Shown piece after piece: positions 27,011 to 33,862 of a DNA stretch of 33,862 nt. The stretch lies in contig JABMOK010000068.1 in assembly GCA_013204155.1 (NCBI GenBank), forward strand, positions 1 through 33,862, written 5' to 3'. The DNA comes from Pseudohongiella sp. GTDB taxonomy: Bacteria; Pseudomonadota; Gammaproteobacteria; Pseudomonadales; Pseudohongiellaceae. The notes below the pieces were generated by a model. It did no database searches. It was not told where the DNA came from and worked only from the letters and a program-made list of their open reading frames with translations. Each line of letters starts with the position of its first letter. Position 1 is the stretch's first letter. Both the position numbers and the translations under genes were made by a program.

Positions 27011-29192
27011 GCAAGACACGCTGGCAACGGTGGTGGAAAAAATTCCGGAGCCGTTAAAAATTAAAGCGAATGAATGGAAAGCTAAATTCCTCGCCGCCAG
27101 TAAGTCGACTCAATACGCCATCACCGGGGGCGGAGTCCTGTTCTTGCTGTTGCTGTTTTCAATCGGAGGCGGGTCATCGAATGACGGCTCGGGAAGCATA
27201 ACTTTCCAGGCCCGGCGTGGTGATCTGGATATTACCGTGCTGGAAGGCGGTTCCCTGGAAGCGCTGCAGTCACAGGAAATCAGATCAGAGGTAAAAGGCC
27301 GTGAGGGCGTAAAAATCCTCAACATAGTAGAAGAGGGTTATCGCGTTACTACCGAGGATGTCGCGGCAGGAAAGATATTGGTGGAGCTGGATACTGCGCA
27401 GTTGATCGATCAGCAACTGAATCAGGAAATCGCCGTGGAAACCGCCGAGGCCACCTATATCGAGCGTAAGGCTCAGTATGAAATTCAGTTGAATCAAAAC
27501 ATGACAGACTTGAATGACGCGCGGCAGAAAATGCGTTTCGCTAAACTCGATTTTGAAAAATTTCTCGGTGGTAATGTGGTCAATGAAATTGTTGGCCAGT
27601 TGGAAATAGAAGAACGTTTGGCAAGGGCGGAACAGGCAGACCTGGACGCGGCAAAACAAGGAGCGGGAGTCCTTAATTCGGCTAGCGGAGCCAGGCAGCA
27701 GGCTACAGCACCATCCGCATCCGCATCCCCCTCCCCATCCCCATCCACTACAGCCCCATTCGATATCGACTCACTGCCTGAGCAGATGCAGGAACGCGTT
27801 CGACAGATGATGGCCGAAAATGGCGGAGTATTGCCGGCAGAAATGCTGCAGCGCATGCAGAGTTTTGGCCAGGGTGGAGGTCAACGTGGCCCCGGTGGCT
27901 TTGGCGGCGGACAGCGCGGCGCAGGGGGTGCCCCCGGCACCGGGCAGCGCAGAGGTCAACAAGGCGGTCGAGCTGTTGTTGAAGCTCCCTCCGTGCCATT
28001 GGAAACGGGTGCAGCAATTGCTGAGGAGGCGGTGACATTAGTGCTGGAGCCGTTGGCTCCCGAGCCTCTGCTAACCCAGACCAATCTGCTCATGGACGAT
28101 AGTTATATGGAAGTTAGGGATCGGCTCGATTTTACTCAGTATGCCGACATTGAGAAGCTGGAAGACGGGGAGGCGAAACAGCAATTACGCTCTTTGCAAG
28201 ATGATCTACAGGTTGCTCAGGAAGAATTATTGCTCGCACAAGATCGCATCGCGGGCCAGCGCCGTTTGGAAGAACGTGGTTTCATTACCCCCACCGAACT
28301 TGAAGCCGAAGAATTGAATATGAACAAGGCGTTCAATAAAAAAGAAGAGAAACAAACGGCCCAGAAGTTATACATTCAATACACGTTTCCAAAAGACGCC
28401 GAGAAAAAATTATCTGATTATGAAAATGCAGTAATGAGTTATCAGCGTCAGGTTAAAGAGAATATAGCCGAGCAGGCACAAGAGGCGGCTCGATTTAGCT
28501 CGGCCGAGGCTAAATTCAATCTGGAACGGGTGAAGCTGACTGATACCAACCAGCAAATTGAACTGGCAACAATTCGAGCGACAAAACCTGGCCTGGTTGT
28601 GTATGGCGCAGCGGACCAAAATTCGCAACGTTTTCGTGGCGGTTCCAGTCAGGAAGCCATACAGGAAGGCGCTACCGTGAGGGAAAGGCAGCCGATTCTG
28701 ACGATTCCGGATATGCGCGCGATGGCGGTGAAGGTAAATATTCATGAATCTGCCGTGCAACGGGTAGCCGTTGGGCAATCTGTAAGAGTGTTAATCGACG
28801 CCTTTCCAGATCAAGAGTTAACCGGCGTAGTCTCAAAGGTGGCGGTGGTAGCGGATTCGGCAAATGCATTTATGAATCCCGATCTTAAAGTCTATCCCAC
28901 CACAATTACTATCGACGGGGAGCATGACTGGTTGCGACCGGGAATGAGTTCCGAAATTGAAATTCTTGTAGACAGGCTTGTAGACGTGATCTATGTGCCG
29001 GTGCAGGCAGTCACCTACTTCGATGATAAACGTGTGGTTTATGTGGCCAACGGAGGTCGACCCGAGCGGCGTGAAATTGAAGTGGGCTCCTTTTCTGAGT
29101 CGTTCATCGAAGTGGCCAGTGGTCTGAGGGAGGGGGAGGAAGTGCTTCTGCTACCTCCTCAACAAAGACTTAATCAGAATTCCGGAGGCTAG
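26997..29192 (+). CDS. HlyD/MacA-like periplasmic adaptor with a long low-complexity insert
   Basis: The product (731 residues from 26997) is the membrane-fusion subunit of the pump. A membrane helix lies at about residues 41-58. A lipoyl-like half (DLDITVLEGGSLEALQSQEIRS) and first coiled-coil arm lead into an insert at about 225-350 rich in Ala/Ser/Pro and then Gly/Gln/Arg (for example GGGQRGPGGFGGGQRGAGG). The second coiled-coil arm, the lipoyl return (IELATIRATKPGLVVYGA) and the beta-barrel domain with AVGQSVRVLIDAFPDQELTG follow. Usual MacA-type adaptors are about 370-420 residues, so this one is unusually long. The start was chosen from the strong Shine-Dalgarno; it overlaps the TolC-like gene by 14 bases. 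Confidence 0.92.
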   Translation: MSLNKQDTLATVVEKIPEPLKIKANEWKAKFLAASKSTQYAITGGGVLFLLLLFSIGGGSSNDGSGSITFQARRGDLDITVLEGGSLEALQSQEIRSEVKGREGVKILNIVEEGYRVTTEDVAAGKILVELDTAQLIDQQLNQEIAVETAEATYIERKAQYEIQLNQNMTDLNDARQKMRFAKLDFEKFLGGNVVNEIVGQLEIEERLARAEQADLDAAKQGAGVLNSASGARQQATAPSASASPSPSPSTTAPFDIDSLPEQMQERVRQMMAENGGVLPAEMLQRMQSFGQGGGQRGPGGFGGGQRGAGGAPGTGQRRGQQGGRAVVEAPSVPLETGAAIAEEAVTLVLEPLAPEPLLTQTNLLMDDSYMEVRDRLDFTQYADIEKLEDGEAKQQLRSLQDDLQVAQEELLLAQDRIAGQRRLEERGFITPTELEAEELNMNKAFNKKEEKQTAQKLYIQYTFPKDAEKKLSDYENAVMSYQRQVKENIAEQAQEAARFSSAEAKFNLERVKLTDTNQQIELATIRATKPGLVVYGAADQNSQRFRGGSSQEAIQEGATVRERQPILTIPDMRAMAVKVNIHESAVQRVAVGQSVRVLIDAFPDQELTGVVSKVAVVADSANAFMNPDLKVYPTTITIDGEHDWLRPGMSSEIEILVDRLVDVIYVPVQAVTYFDDKRVVYVANGGRPERREIEVGSFSESFIEVASGLREGEEVLLLPPQQRLNQNSGG
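27711..27746 (+). repeat. Six hexanucleotide units (SCATCC type) in the adaptor gene
   Basis: CCATCC GCATCC GCATCC CCCTCC CCATCC CCATCC run in succession and encode the ASASPSPSPS stretch at the start of the low-complexity insert. Hexamer runs of this kind can change length by slippage without breaking the frame. Confidence 0.75.
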
Positions 29193-29231
29193 TCATCAAC
29201 TCTGTGATCGCTACCGTATCGAGAAAAGAGC

Positions 29232-29978
29232 ATGCCTGAAGCCAATTTAGTCAGCGCCGCGCCGGCAGTACCTGTTGCGAAAACTGGATCACCTATCGTG
29301 GCGCGGCTGGAGGACATTCGTAAGACATATTATATGGGTTCACTCTCTGTAGAAGTCCTGCATGGTATTAGTCTCGATTTCTACCATGGCGATTACATCA
29401 GCATTATGGGCCCTTCCGGCTGTGGCAAGTCTACCCTGATGAATATCCTTGGCTGCCTCGATCAGCCAACGGCGGGAAAATATTACCTGGGTGATGAAGA
29501 TACTTCGCAGATGGAAGACGATGAGTTGTCCACTATTCGTGGCGCTCGCCTGGGATTCATTTTTCAATCCTACAACTTAATCCAGCAGCTCAACGTATTG
29601 GAAAATATTGAAATGCCGCTGTTTTATCAGGGCTATTCTGCCGCAGAGAGTCACGAAATTGGTATGGGTCTCGCAGAGCGAGTGGGCCTGGCCGATCGGG
29701 TTGATCACAAGCCTTTTGAATTGTCCGGGGGGCAGCAGCAACGTGTCGCAATTGCACGCGCGCTGGCGGTCGATCCCTTGATAATTCTCGCCGATGAGCC
29801 TACTGGGAATCTGGATTCAAAGTCCGGGGCGGAAATATTAAATTTGTTTGATGAACTACATGATCAGGGTAAGACCCTGATAATGGTAACCCACTCCGAC
29901 GAACTGGCGGAGCGATCCCAGCGTTGGGTAAGACTGCGCGATGGCCTGGTAGAGAGTGATGACCGACATAACGCTTAA
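29232..29978 (+). CDS. MacB/LolD-type ABC transporter ATP-binding protein
   Basis: The 248-residue product energises the adjacent MacB-like permease. Walker A is GPSGCGKST (60-68), the Q-loop segment FIFQSYNLI near 110, the signature LSGGQQQR (164-171), Walker B LIILADEP (183-190), followed by TGNLDS and the H-loop TH. In MacB itself this domain is fused to the permease; here it is separate, as in many operons of this type. It lies 39 bases after the adaptor gene and overlaps the permease gene by 20 bases. Confidence 0.95.
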   Translation: MPEANLVSAAPAVPVAKTGSPIVARLEDIRKTYYMGSLSVEVLHGISLDFYHGDYISIMGPSGCGKSTLMNILGCLDQPTAGKYYLGDEDTSQMEDDELSTIRGARLGFIFQSYNLIQQLNVLENIEMPLFYQGYSAAESHEIGMGLAERVGLADRVDHKPFELSGGQQQRVAIARALAVDPLIILADEPTGNLDSKSGAEILNLFDELHDQGKTLIMVTHSDELAERSQRWVRLRDGLVESDDRHNA

Positions 29979-31320
29979 TCCTCCTGTTCCCCGCCAGACG
30001 GGATCGAATCGAGCCAAGCCTGGTGCGGGGTTTAATTTTGTTCGTTTTAAGAAAATTACCCAGGTCGGAATAAAGAGCATCTATGCTAACAGCTTGCGTT
30101 CATTGCTAACCGTATTGGGTATCGTTATCGGTGTAGCTGCAGTAATCGCTATGCTGGCGGTAAGCGAAGGTGCCAGTTTCGAAGCCCAACAACAATTTCG
30201 CGATTTGGGCGCCAGCAATATTCTGCTCAAGAGTGTAAAACCTGCCGAAGTGGAAGAAAGCAGTAGTCGCGGATTTGGCCCGCCACAGGCCATGGTTTAT
30301 GGCTTGACCATGGCCGATATTAATACTATCCGTAATTCGATCCCGGGAATTTCCAATGTCATTGCTTCGCGTATTGTGAAGAAGAATGTCTGGAATCAGG
30401 GGATTAGTATGAACACCGATGTGGTGGGAACTTCGGTGGATTACCCCAGTTCTCGTAATTACAATCTTCGAGCTGGACGCTTCTTCAGCGAGTCGGAAAT
30501 GCGAGATCACGCCAACGTGGTGGTGCTCAGTGATGAAGTCGCCAATACACTTTTTCTGATAGATAACCCGCTGGGAGAATCTATCAAGATCGATAGTGAT
30601 TATTACAATGTGATTGGCATCATGGAGTCTGAGGGATTCTCGAACCTTGGTCAAAATCAGGCGGGGAGTTCCAACGCAGCGCCAAGTCGCATTTTTATTC
30701 CATTCACTTCATCGAAGACGCGATTTGGCGAAACAACAACTCGACAAACTGCCGGCGGCATAGAATCAGAGACGGTTGAGTTACACGAGGCGATAATTCA
30801 GGTTGATAATCAGGAATCTGTGATCGAAGTGGGTGAGATCATTGAACAAATTGTGCAGCGACGGCATAAGAATGTCGACTATACGATAGAAATTCCTCTT
30901 GCCTTGTTGCGGCAGGCCGAGGAAAGCGCATTGCGAGATCAAATTGTTGCAGGCGCCATCGCCGGGATATCACTACTGGTTGGTGGTATCGGCATCATGA
31001 ATATTATGCTGGCCAGCGTTACCGAACGAACTCGGGAGATCGGTATTCGTCGAGCGCTGGGCGCCAAGAAGCGGGATATCATTACTCAATTTCTAATCGA
31101 AGCCGTTATTCTGTCCGGTGTTGGTGGGCTAATAGGTGTGGTATTGGGAATTATCATCCCCTTTGTTATCTCCGCGTTCTGGGGCATGACCACCATTGTT
31201 ACGCCGGTAGCTCCAATCCTGGCGTTCTCCATATCAGCCTTAATCGGGGTGATCTTCGGCATCTATCCGTCCATGCGTGCGGCGGACATGGATCCGGTTG
31301 AAGCCTTGCGTCACGAATAA
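29959..31320 (+). CDS. MacB-like ABC transporter permease (FtsX fold)
   Basis: The 453-residue product has the MacB permease layout. A first helix near residues 40-65 carries NSLRSLLTVLGIVIGVAAVIAML. A large periplasmic domain (about 70-325) follows, then three C-terminal helices with IMNIMLASVTERTREIGIRRALGA and the terminal ADMDPVEALRHE. With the ATPase, the adaptor and the TolC-like lipoprotein it makes a full mechanotransmission-type efflux system. Such systems export peptides, siderophores, macrolides or lipoprotein-like substrates; no biosynthetic gene nearby points to one. The ATG at 29959 was preferred to the GTG one codon earlier. Confidence 0.95.
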   Translation: MTDITLNPPVPRQTGSNRAKPGAGFNFVRFKKITQVGIKSIYANSLRSLLTVLGIVIGVAAVIAMLAVSEGASFEAQQQFRDLGASNILLKSVKPAEVEESSSRGFGPPQAMVYGLTMADINTIRNSIPGISNVIASRIVKKNVWNQGISMNTDVVGTSVDYPSSRNYNLRAGRFFSESEMRDHANVVVLSDEVANTLFLIDNPLGESIKIDSDYYNVIGIMESEGFSNLGQNQAGSSNAAPSRIFIPFTSSKTRFGETTTRQTAGGIESETVELHEAIIQVDNQESVIEVGEIIEQIVQRRHKNVDYTIEIPLALLRQAEESALRDQIVAGAIAGISLLVGGIGIMNIMLASVTERTREIGIRRALGAKKRDIITQFLIEAVILSGVGGLIGVVLGIIIPFVISAFWGMTTIVTPVAPILAFSISALIGVIFGIYPSMRAADMDPVEALRHE

Positions 31321-31728
31321 TTAGAAATCTCTACAAGTTGGCTGCAAACTGGTCGAAATTTGAAAACAAGCAGCGTTAACCCGAAGCCTGTCGATAGAGC
31401 CCCCGTTTACAGTGTCAGTGCAATGAGCCGAAAGCAGCTAAAGGATTACGAGCACGCCGTAAATACGTCCCTGTAGGCTCGGCCTCGGCAGCTGACCGCC
31501 ATGGATGGCGGGAATGCAGAAATTGCATGGAGCAAATATTCTGCCTGCCTCGGACGGCTCTTCACCCTTCACCTCCTTTCGTCTTCGCAAGCTCAGTGAT
31601 GGTTGCAGTTTATATCCGCGTATGGAGCCGAAAACCAGCCCTCAATTGTACTTGTGAGCGGCTAAGACTATTATTCAATTTCATTCTTCACAGCGCGGCT
31701 ATTTTTCCCGGGATTCGAAGGTCTGACA
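31321..31728. other. 408-base spacer without a convincing gene
   Basis: The only longer frame here (31527-31844 on the plus strand) overlaps the amidase start and has no family resemblance. The spacer contains the inverted-repeat element described separately, and a short ATGCA/TGCAT inverted repeat near 31514-31528. The promoter of the amidase gene must lie in its right part, but no clear -35/-10 is seen. Confidence 0.5.
31449..31512. repeat. Possible dispersed extragenic repeat with palindromic end
   Basis: The segment starts GAGCACGCCGTAAATACGTC and ends in the inverted repeat CCGCCAT-GG-ATGGCGG (31496-31511). It resembles short extragenic repeats of the type GCACGCCGTAAA...CCATGG that I recall from other marine gammaproteobacteria. 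Only one copy lies in this window, so the repeat status is inferred. Confidence 0.4.
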
Positions 31729-33405
31729 ATGCCTCATTCGTATTTGCGACTGCTGTTATTACCCCTGTTGATATTTCCGCTGGCATTGTCGGCGGCGGAG
31801 AATGTGGCGGCGGAAAATGTGGCGCCGGTTTGGGAGCGTTATGATGAAAGTGCAGACTTGGCGGAGCTGGCAGAGCATGAGAATGAAAGCATGCACTTCA
31901 AGCGGCTAAATTCCAGATTGTTAGACAAGAATGATTTGTGGGCCCCGTTCGCAGAACAATTGCAGGGTTTTTCTGCGGCGGATTATGCACGCTTAAAACC
32001 GTTGATCGTCGATAAGAGCATAGCGTCTATGCAACAGGCGGTTGCCGATGGATCGCTCACTTATGAAGCCCTGGTTACTTTTTATATCTACAGAATTCGC
32101 GAAATTGAAAGCGATAATAAATTATTTATTAACGCTATCATTTCTCTCAATCCTGAAGCGATCAATCGCGCGCGCATGCTGGATGGGTTGCGGCAGCAGG
32201 GTAATGCAGTAAATCTGGATTCGATGTTCGGGATACCGGTTTTACTAAAAGATAATATTGGCTTTCAGGGTCTGCCAACCACAGCAGGGGCAGTGGCCTT
32301 ACAAAACAACTACGCGGGCAACGCCTTTATTGTCGATCAACTGTTGGCCAAGGGTGCGATAATTCTAGGCAAGGCAAATTTGAGCGAATGGGCCTATTTC
32401 TTCTGTGAAGACTGTCCTTCGGGCTATAGCGCTATGGGGGGACAAACCTTAAATCCCTATGGACGCAAACTATTCGGAACCGGAGGTTCCAGCTCCGGCA
32501 GTGGCGCTTCAGTAGCGGCTAACCTCGCCACAGTTGCCGTAGGTTCAGAAACTTCAGGGTCTATTCTCTCACCTGCCAGCGCCAATTCACTGGTTGGGCT
32601 AAAACCCACGACGGGGACTTTAAGTCGTACCGGGGTAGTGCCTATATCCGCCGTTCTGGATACAACAGGCGCTCTTACTCGAAGCGTCGCCGACGCGGTC
32701 TCTTTGTTTAATGCCATGATCGGATATGATCAGGCCGATACAGCGATGCCCTTGATAAGTGAAGACTTTTCACTAATCTATAGAGAGCTCGATCTCGAGG
32801 GGAAACGTTTGGGCGTGCTTGATAACTACGTAGACAATGAATTCTATCGAAGGGCCGTGAGTTTATTGACCGAGAACGGTGCGACAGCAATTTCTCTGGA
32901 TTTCACCGCCAGCAGTAGCGAACGGTTTCTCGAATTTCTTGGCGCTGAAATGTTGCGCGACCTGGCGCTTTATCTTCAGCAATATGCATCGCACGAGGTA
33001 GCTATTACTTCGATCGCCGATCTGCAGGCGTTTAATGCGGTAGACATTGATCTGCGAGCGCCTTATGGTCAGGGCTTGGTGGACAGGATGACGCAGCTGG
33101 AGCTATCCGCGTCGGAGCTGGAATTGCTCAGAGAAGAATTGCAGACAGCAGCGACAATTCAATTACAGCAATTATTCAGTGAGGCTGATTTGGATGTGTT
33201 GTTGTCTATCGATAATCGCGACGCGGGGTTGGCGGCATTGGCTAACTATCCGGCACTAACAATACCCATGGGCTATGAAGAAAGCGGACGTCCGATTGGT
33301 TTGACTCTGATCGCGCCCTCCTTCCAGGAACAGGACTTGATTGATGTGGGCGCCAGATTCGAGCAACTTAGCCAGTCTCGTAGAATTCCAGGCCTCTATC
33401 AGTAG
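31729..33405 (+). CDS. Exported amidase signature family hydrolase
   Basis: The 558-residue product has a signal peptide (RLLLLPLLIFPLALSA, cleavage near residue 22) and an amidase-signature fold with the Ser-cisSer-Lys triad. Lys174 is in VLLKDNIG, the cis-Ser in TGGSSSGSG (251-259), and the nucleophile is probably Ser278 in GSETSGSI. The oxyanion segment and C-terminal GYEESGRPIGLTLIAP fit the family. Cytoplasmic GatA-type enzymes lack a signal, so this one should act on amides in the periplasm or outside; the substrate is unknown. GAAGG lies seven bases before the ATG. A 15-bp duplication at the signal cleavage region doubles AAENV. Confidence 0.93.
   Translation: MPHSYLRLLLLPLLIFPLALSAAENVAAENVAPVWERYDESADLAELAEHENESMHFKRLNSRLLDKNDLWAPFAEQLQGFSAADYARLKPLIVDKSIASMQQAVADGSLTYEALVTFYIYRIREIESDNKLFINAIISLNPEAINRARMLDGLRQQGNAVNLDSMFGIPVLLKDNIGFQGLPTTAGAVALQNNYAGNAFIVDQLLAKGAIILGKANLSEWAYFFCEDCPSGYSAMGGQTLNPYGRKLFGTGGSSSGSGASVAANLATVAVGSETSGSILSPASANSLVGLKPTTGTLSRTGVVPISAVLDTTGALTRSVADAVSLFNAMIGYDQADTAMPLISEDFSLIYRELDLEGKRLGVLDNYVDNEFYRRAVSLLTENGATAISLDFTASSSERFLEFLGAEMLRDLALYLQQYASHEVAITSIADLQAFNAVDIDLRAPYGQGLVDRMTQLELSASELELLREELQTAATIQLQQLFSEADLDVLLSIDNRDAGLAALANYPALTIPMGYEESGRPIGLTLIAPSFQEQDLIDVGARFEQLSQSRRIPGLYQ
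31792..31821 (+). repeat. 15-bp tandem duplication near the amidase signal cleavage site
   Basis: GCGGCGGAGAATGTG is followed by GCGGCGGAAAATGTG, one base different, encoding AAENV twice just after the hydrophobic core of the signal peptide. It offers two equivalent Ala-rich cleavage sites. Confidence 0.75.
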
Positions 33406-33427
33406 TCTCAGCCTAAGCCAGCTCCGG

Positions 33428-33466
33428 TATCGTGTGACTACCATGTAGCTGGAATCACAAGCGATA
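33428..33466 (+). terminator. Imperfect hairpin downstream of the amidase gene
   Basis: TATCGTGTGA and TCACAAGCGATA can pair as a ten-base-pair stem with a two-base bulge and a 17-base loop, starting 22 bases after the amidase stop. There is no T run after it, so it is only a weak terminator candidate. Confidence 0.3.
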
Positions 33467-33629
33467 CACAGTTATGCTGACTTCTTCGATAAGCCGCTAG
33501 GGCCGAGTACATTGAGGACAATTTCTCTGTAAACTGTAGTTTTACTTTTGTCATCAATTTGTATTAAGAATTGTCGCTTACTCTCAAGTACGGATACTAT
33601 GTGGTTAAACATGGCTGGAGAACCCCTTT

Positions 33630-33862
33630 TTGGATTTGCATAAATTGAAAGAAGTCGAAAATTCAACAACCACGAAAATTGAAAATTCCAGTCAAGGAAA
33701 TTCATCAACGCGGTTTTTCTTCGAGAGAAGCGACGATCTCGAATTTCTTATTGCTCAGCAATTTGAAGGGTTTGATGATTTTTGGGAGCTTCCACGGGAT
33801 TTTGTCGATGATGTGAACTACCGGCGCGGGGGGTGGAGTGCTGTTTCGAAGCTCGTTCTTCC
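33630..33862 (+). CDS. InaA/Kdo-kinase-like lipopolysaccharide kinase family protein (N-terminal part, runs off right edge)
   Basis: The plus strand is open from 33609 to the window end. The likely start is TTG at 33630, nine bases after GGAG (33617-33620). The frame encodes about 77 residues, including DDLEFLIAQQFEGFDDFWEL and the end motif VNYRRGGWSAVSKLVL. An RRGGWSG-type segment just before the kinase core is, from memory, typical of InaA-family proteins related to LPS (WaaP/KdkA) kinases. The catalytic region lies outside the window. There is no ATG in the open stretch in this frame. The overlapping minus-strand frames also lack stops but have no recognisable family. Confidence 0.6.
   Translation, partial: MDLHKLKEVENSTTTKIENSSQGNSSTRFFFERSDDLEFLIAQQFEGFDDFWELPRDFVDDVNYRRGGWSAVSKLVL

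Noticed and set aside
31527-31844. Plus-strand frame before the amidase gene
   Set aside because: It overlaps the amidase signal sequence out of frame and has no recognisable domain or ribosome-binding site.
33472-33705. Minus-strand frame of about 77 codons, with a second open minus frame from 33705 to the window end overlapping it by TGATG
   Set aside because: The plus-strand frame over 33630-33862 has an InaA-like motif and a good ribosome-binding site, while the minus frames give low-complexity Lys/Ile-rich or unrelated peptides.

Overview
The window looks like chromosomal DNA from a free-living, probably marine gammaproteobacterium. Four things point there: the divergent uvrA/ssb pair, a DUF2333 protein, an InaA/Kdo-kinase-like gene at the right edge, and several lipoprotein versions of envelope proteins. 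The genus cannot be read from the sequence alone. No rRNA, tRNA, IS element, phage gene or CRISPR array was seen. Coding density is high and most genes sit in tight same-strand runs with ATGA overlaps or gaps under 40 bases.

Layout. (1) 1-2217: the 5' two-fifths or so of uvrA (minus) diverges from ssb (plus, GTG start). Three consecutive hairpins follow ssb. (2) 2218-8176, plus: a degenerate RmlD-like reductase, moeA, a TPR-like lipoprotein, a DUF2333 membrane protein and a SulP-STAS anion transporter. (3) 8183-13286, minus: a TAXI-type TRAP importer (lipoprotein receptor plus fused permease), then an MDR-family NADP oxidoreductase and a CaxA/YrbG-type Ca2+/Na+ exchanger. (4) 13515-20689, minus: a seven-gene run made of an ABC ATPase, an ABC-2 permease, a double-PDZ lipoprotein, two exported FG-GAP/VCBS beta-propeller proteins, a small two-helix membrane protein and a membrane-anchored coiled-coil protein. 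(5) 20912-25029, minus: a second coiled-coil protein of the same architecture, followed by a large M16 zinc-protease lipoprotein. A strong hairpin separates this block from block 4. (6) 25316-31320, plus: a complete tripartite efflux operon (TolC-like lipoprotein, HlyD/MacA-like adaptor, MacB-like ATPase and permease). (7) 31321-33862: a 408-base spacer with an inverted-repeat element, an exported amidase, and the start of an InaA-family kinase gene.

The best candidate for an undescribed system is block 4, perhaps with block 5. An ABC-2 exporter is translationally coupled to a PDZ lipoprotein and two calcium-loop propeller proteins, and related coiled-coil proteins close block 4 and open block 5. 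This suggests one envelope machine, but its substrate and function cannot be read from the sequence. A second theme is recent short tandem duplication. Two arrays (18-bp and 16-bp units) begin exactly at stop codons, and smaller 6-, 12- and 15-bp duplications lie inside four coding regions.
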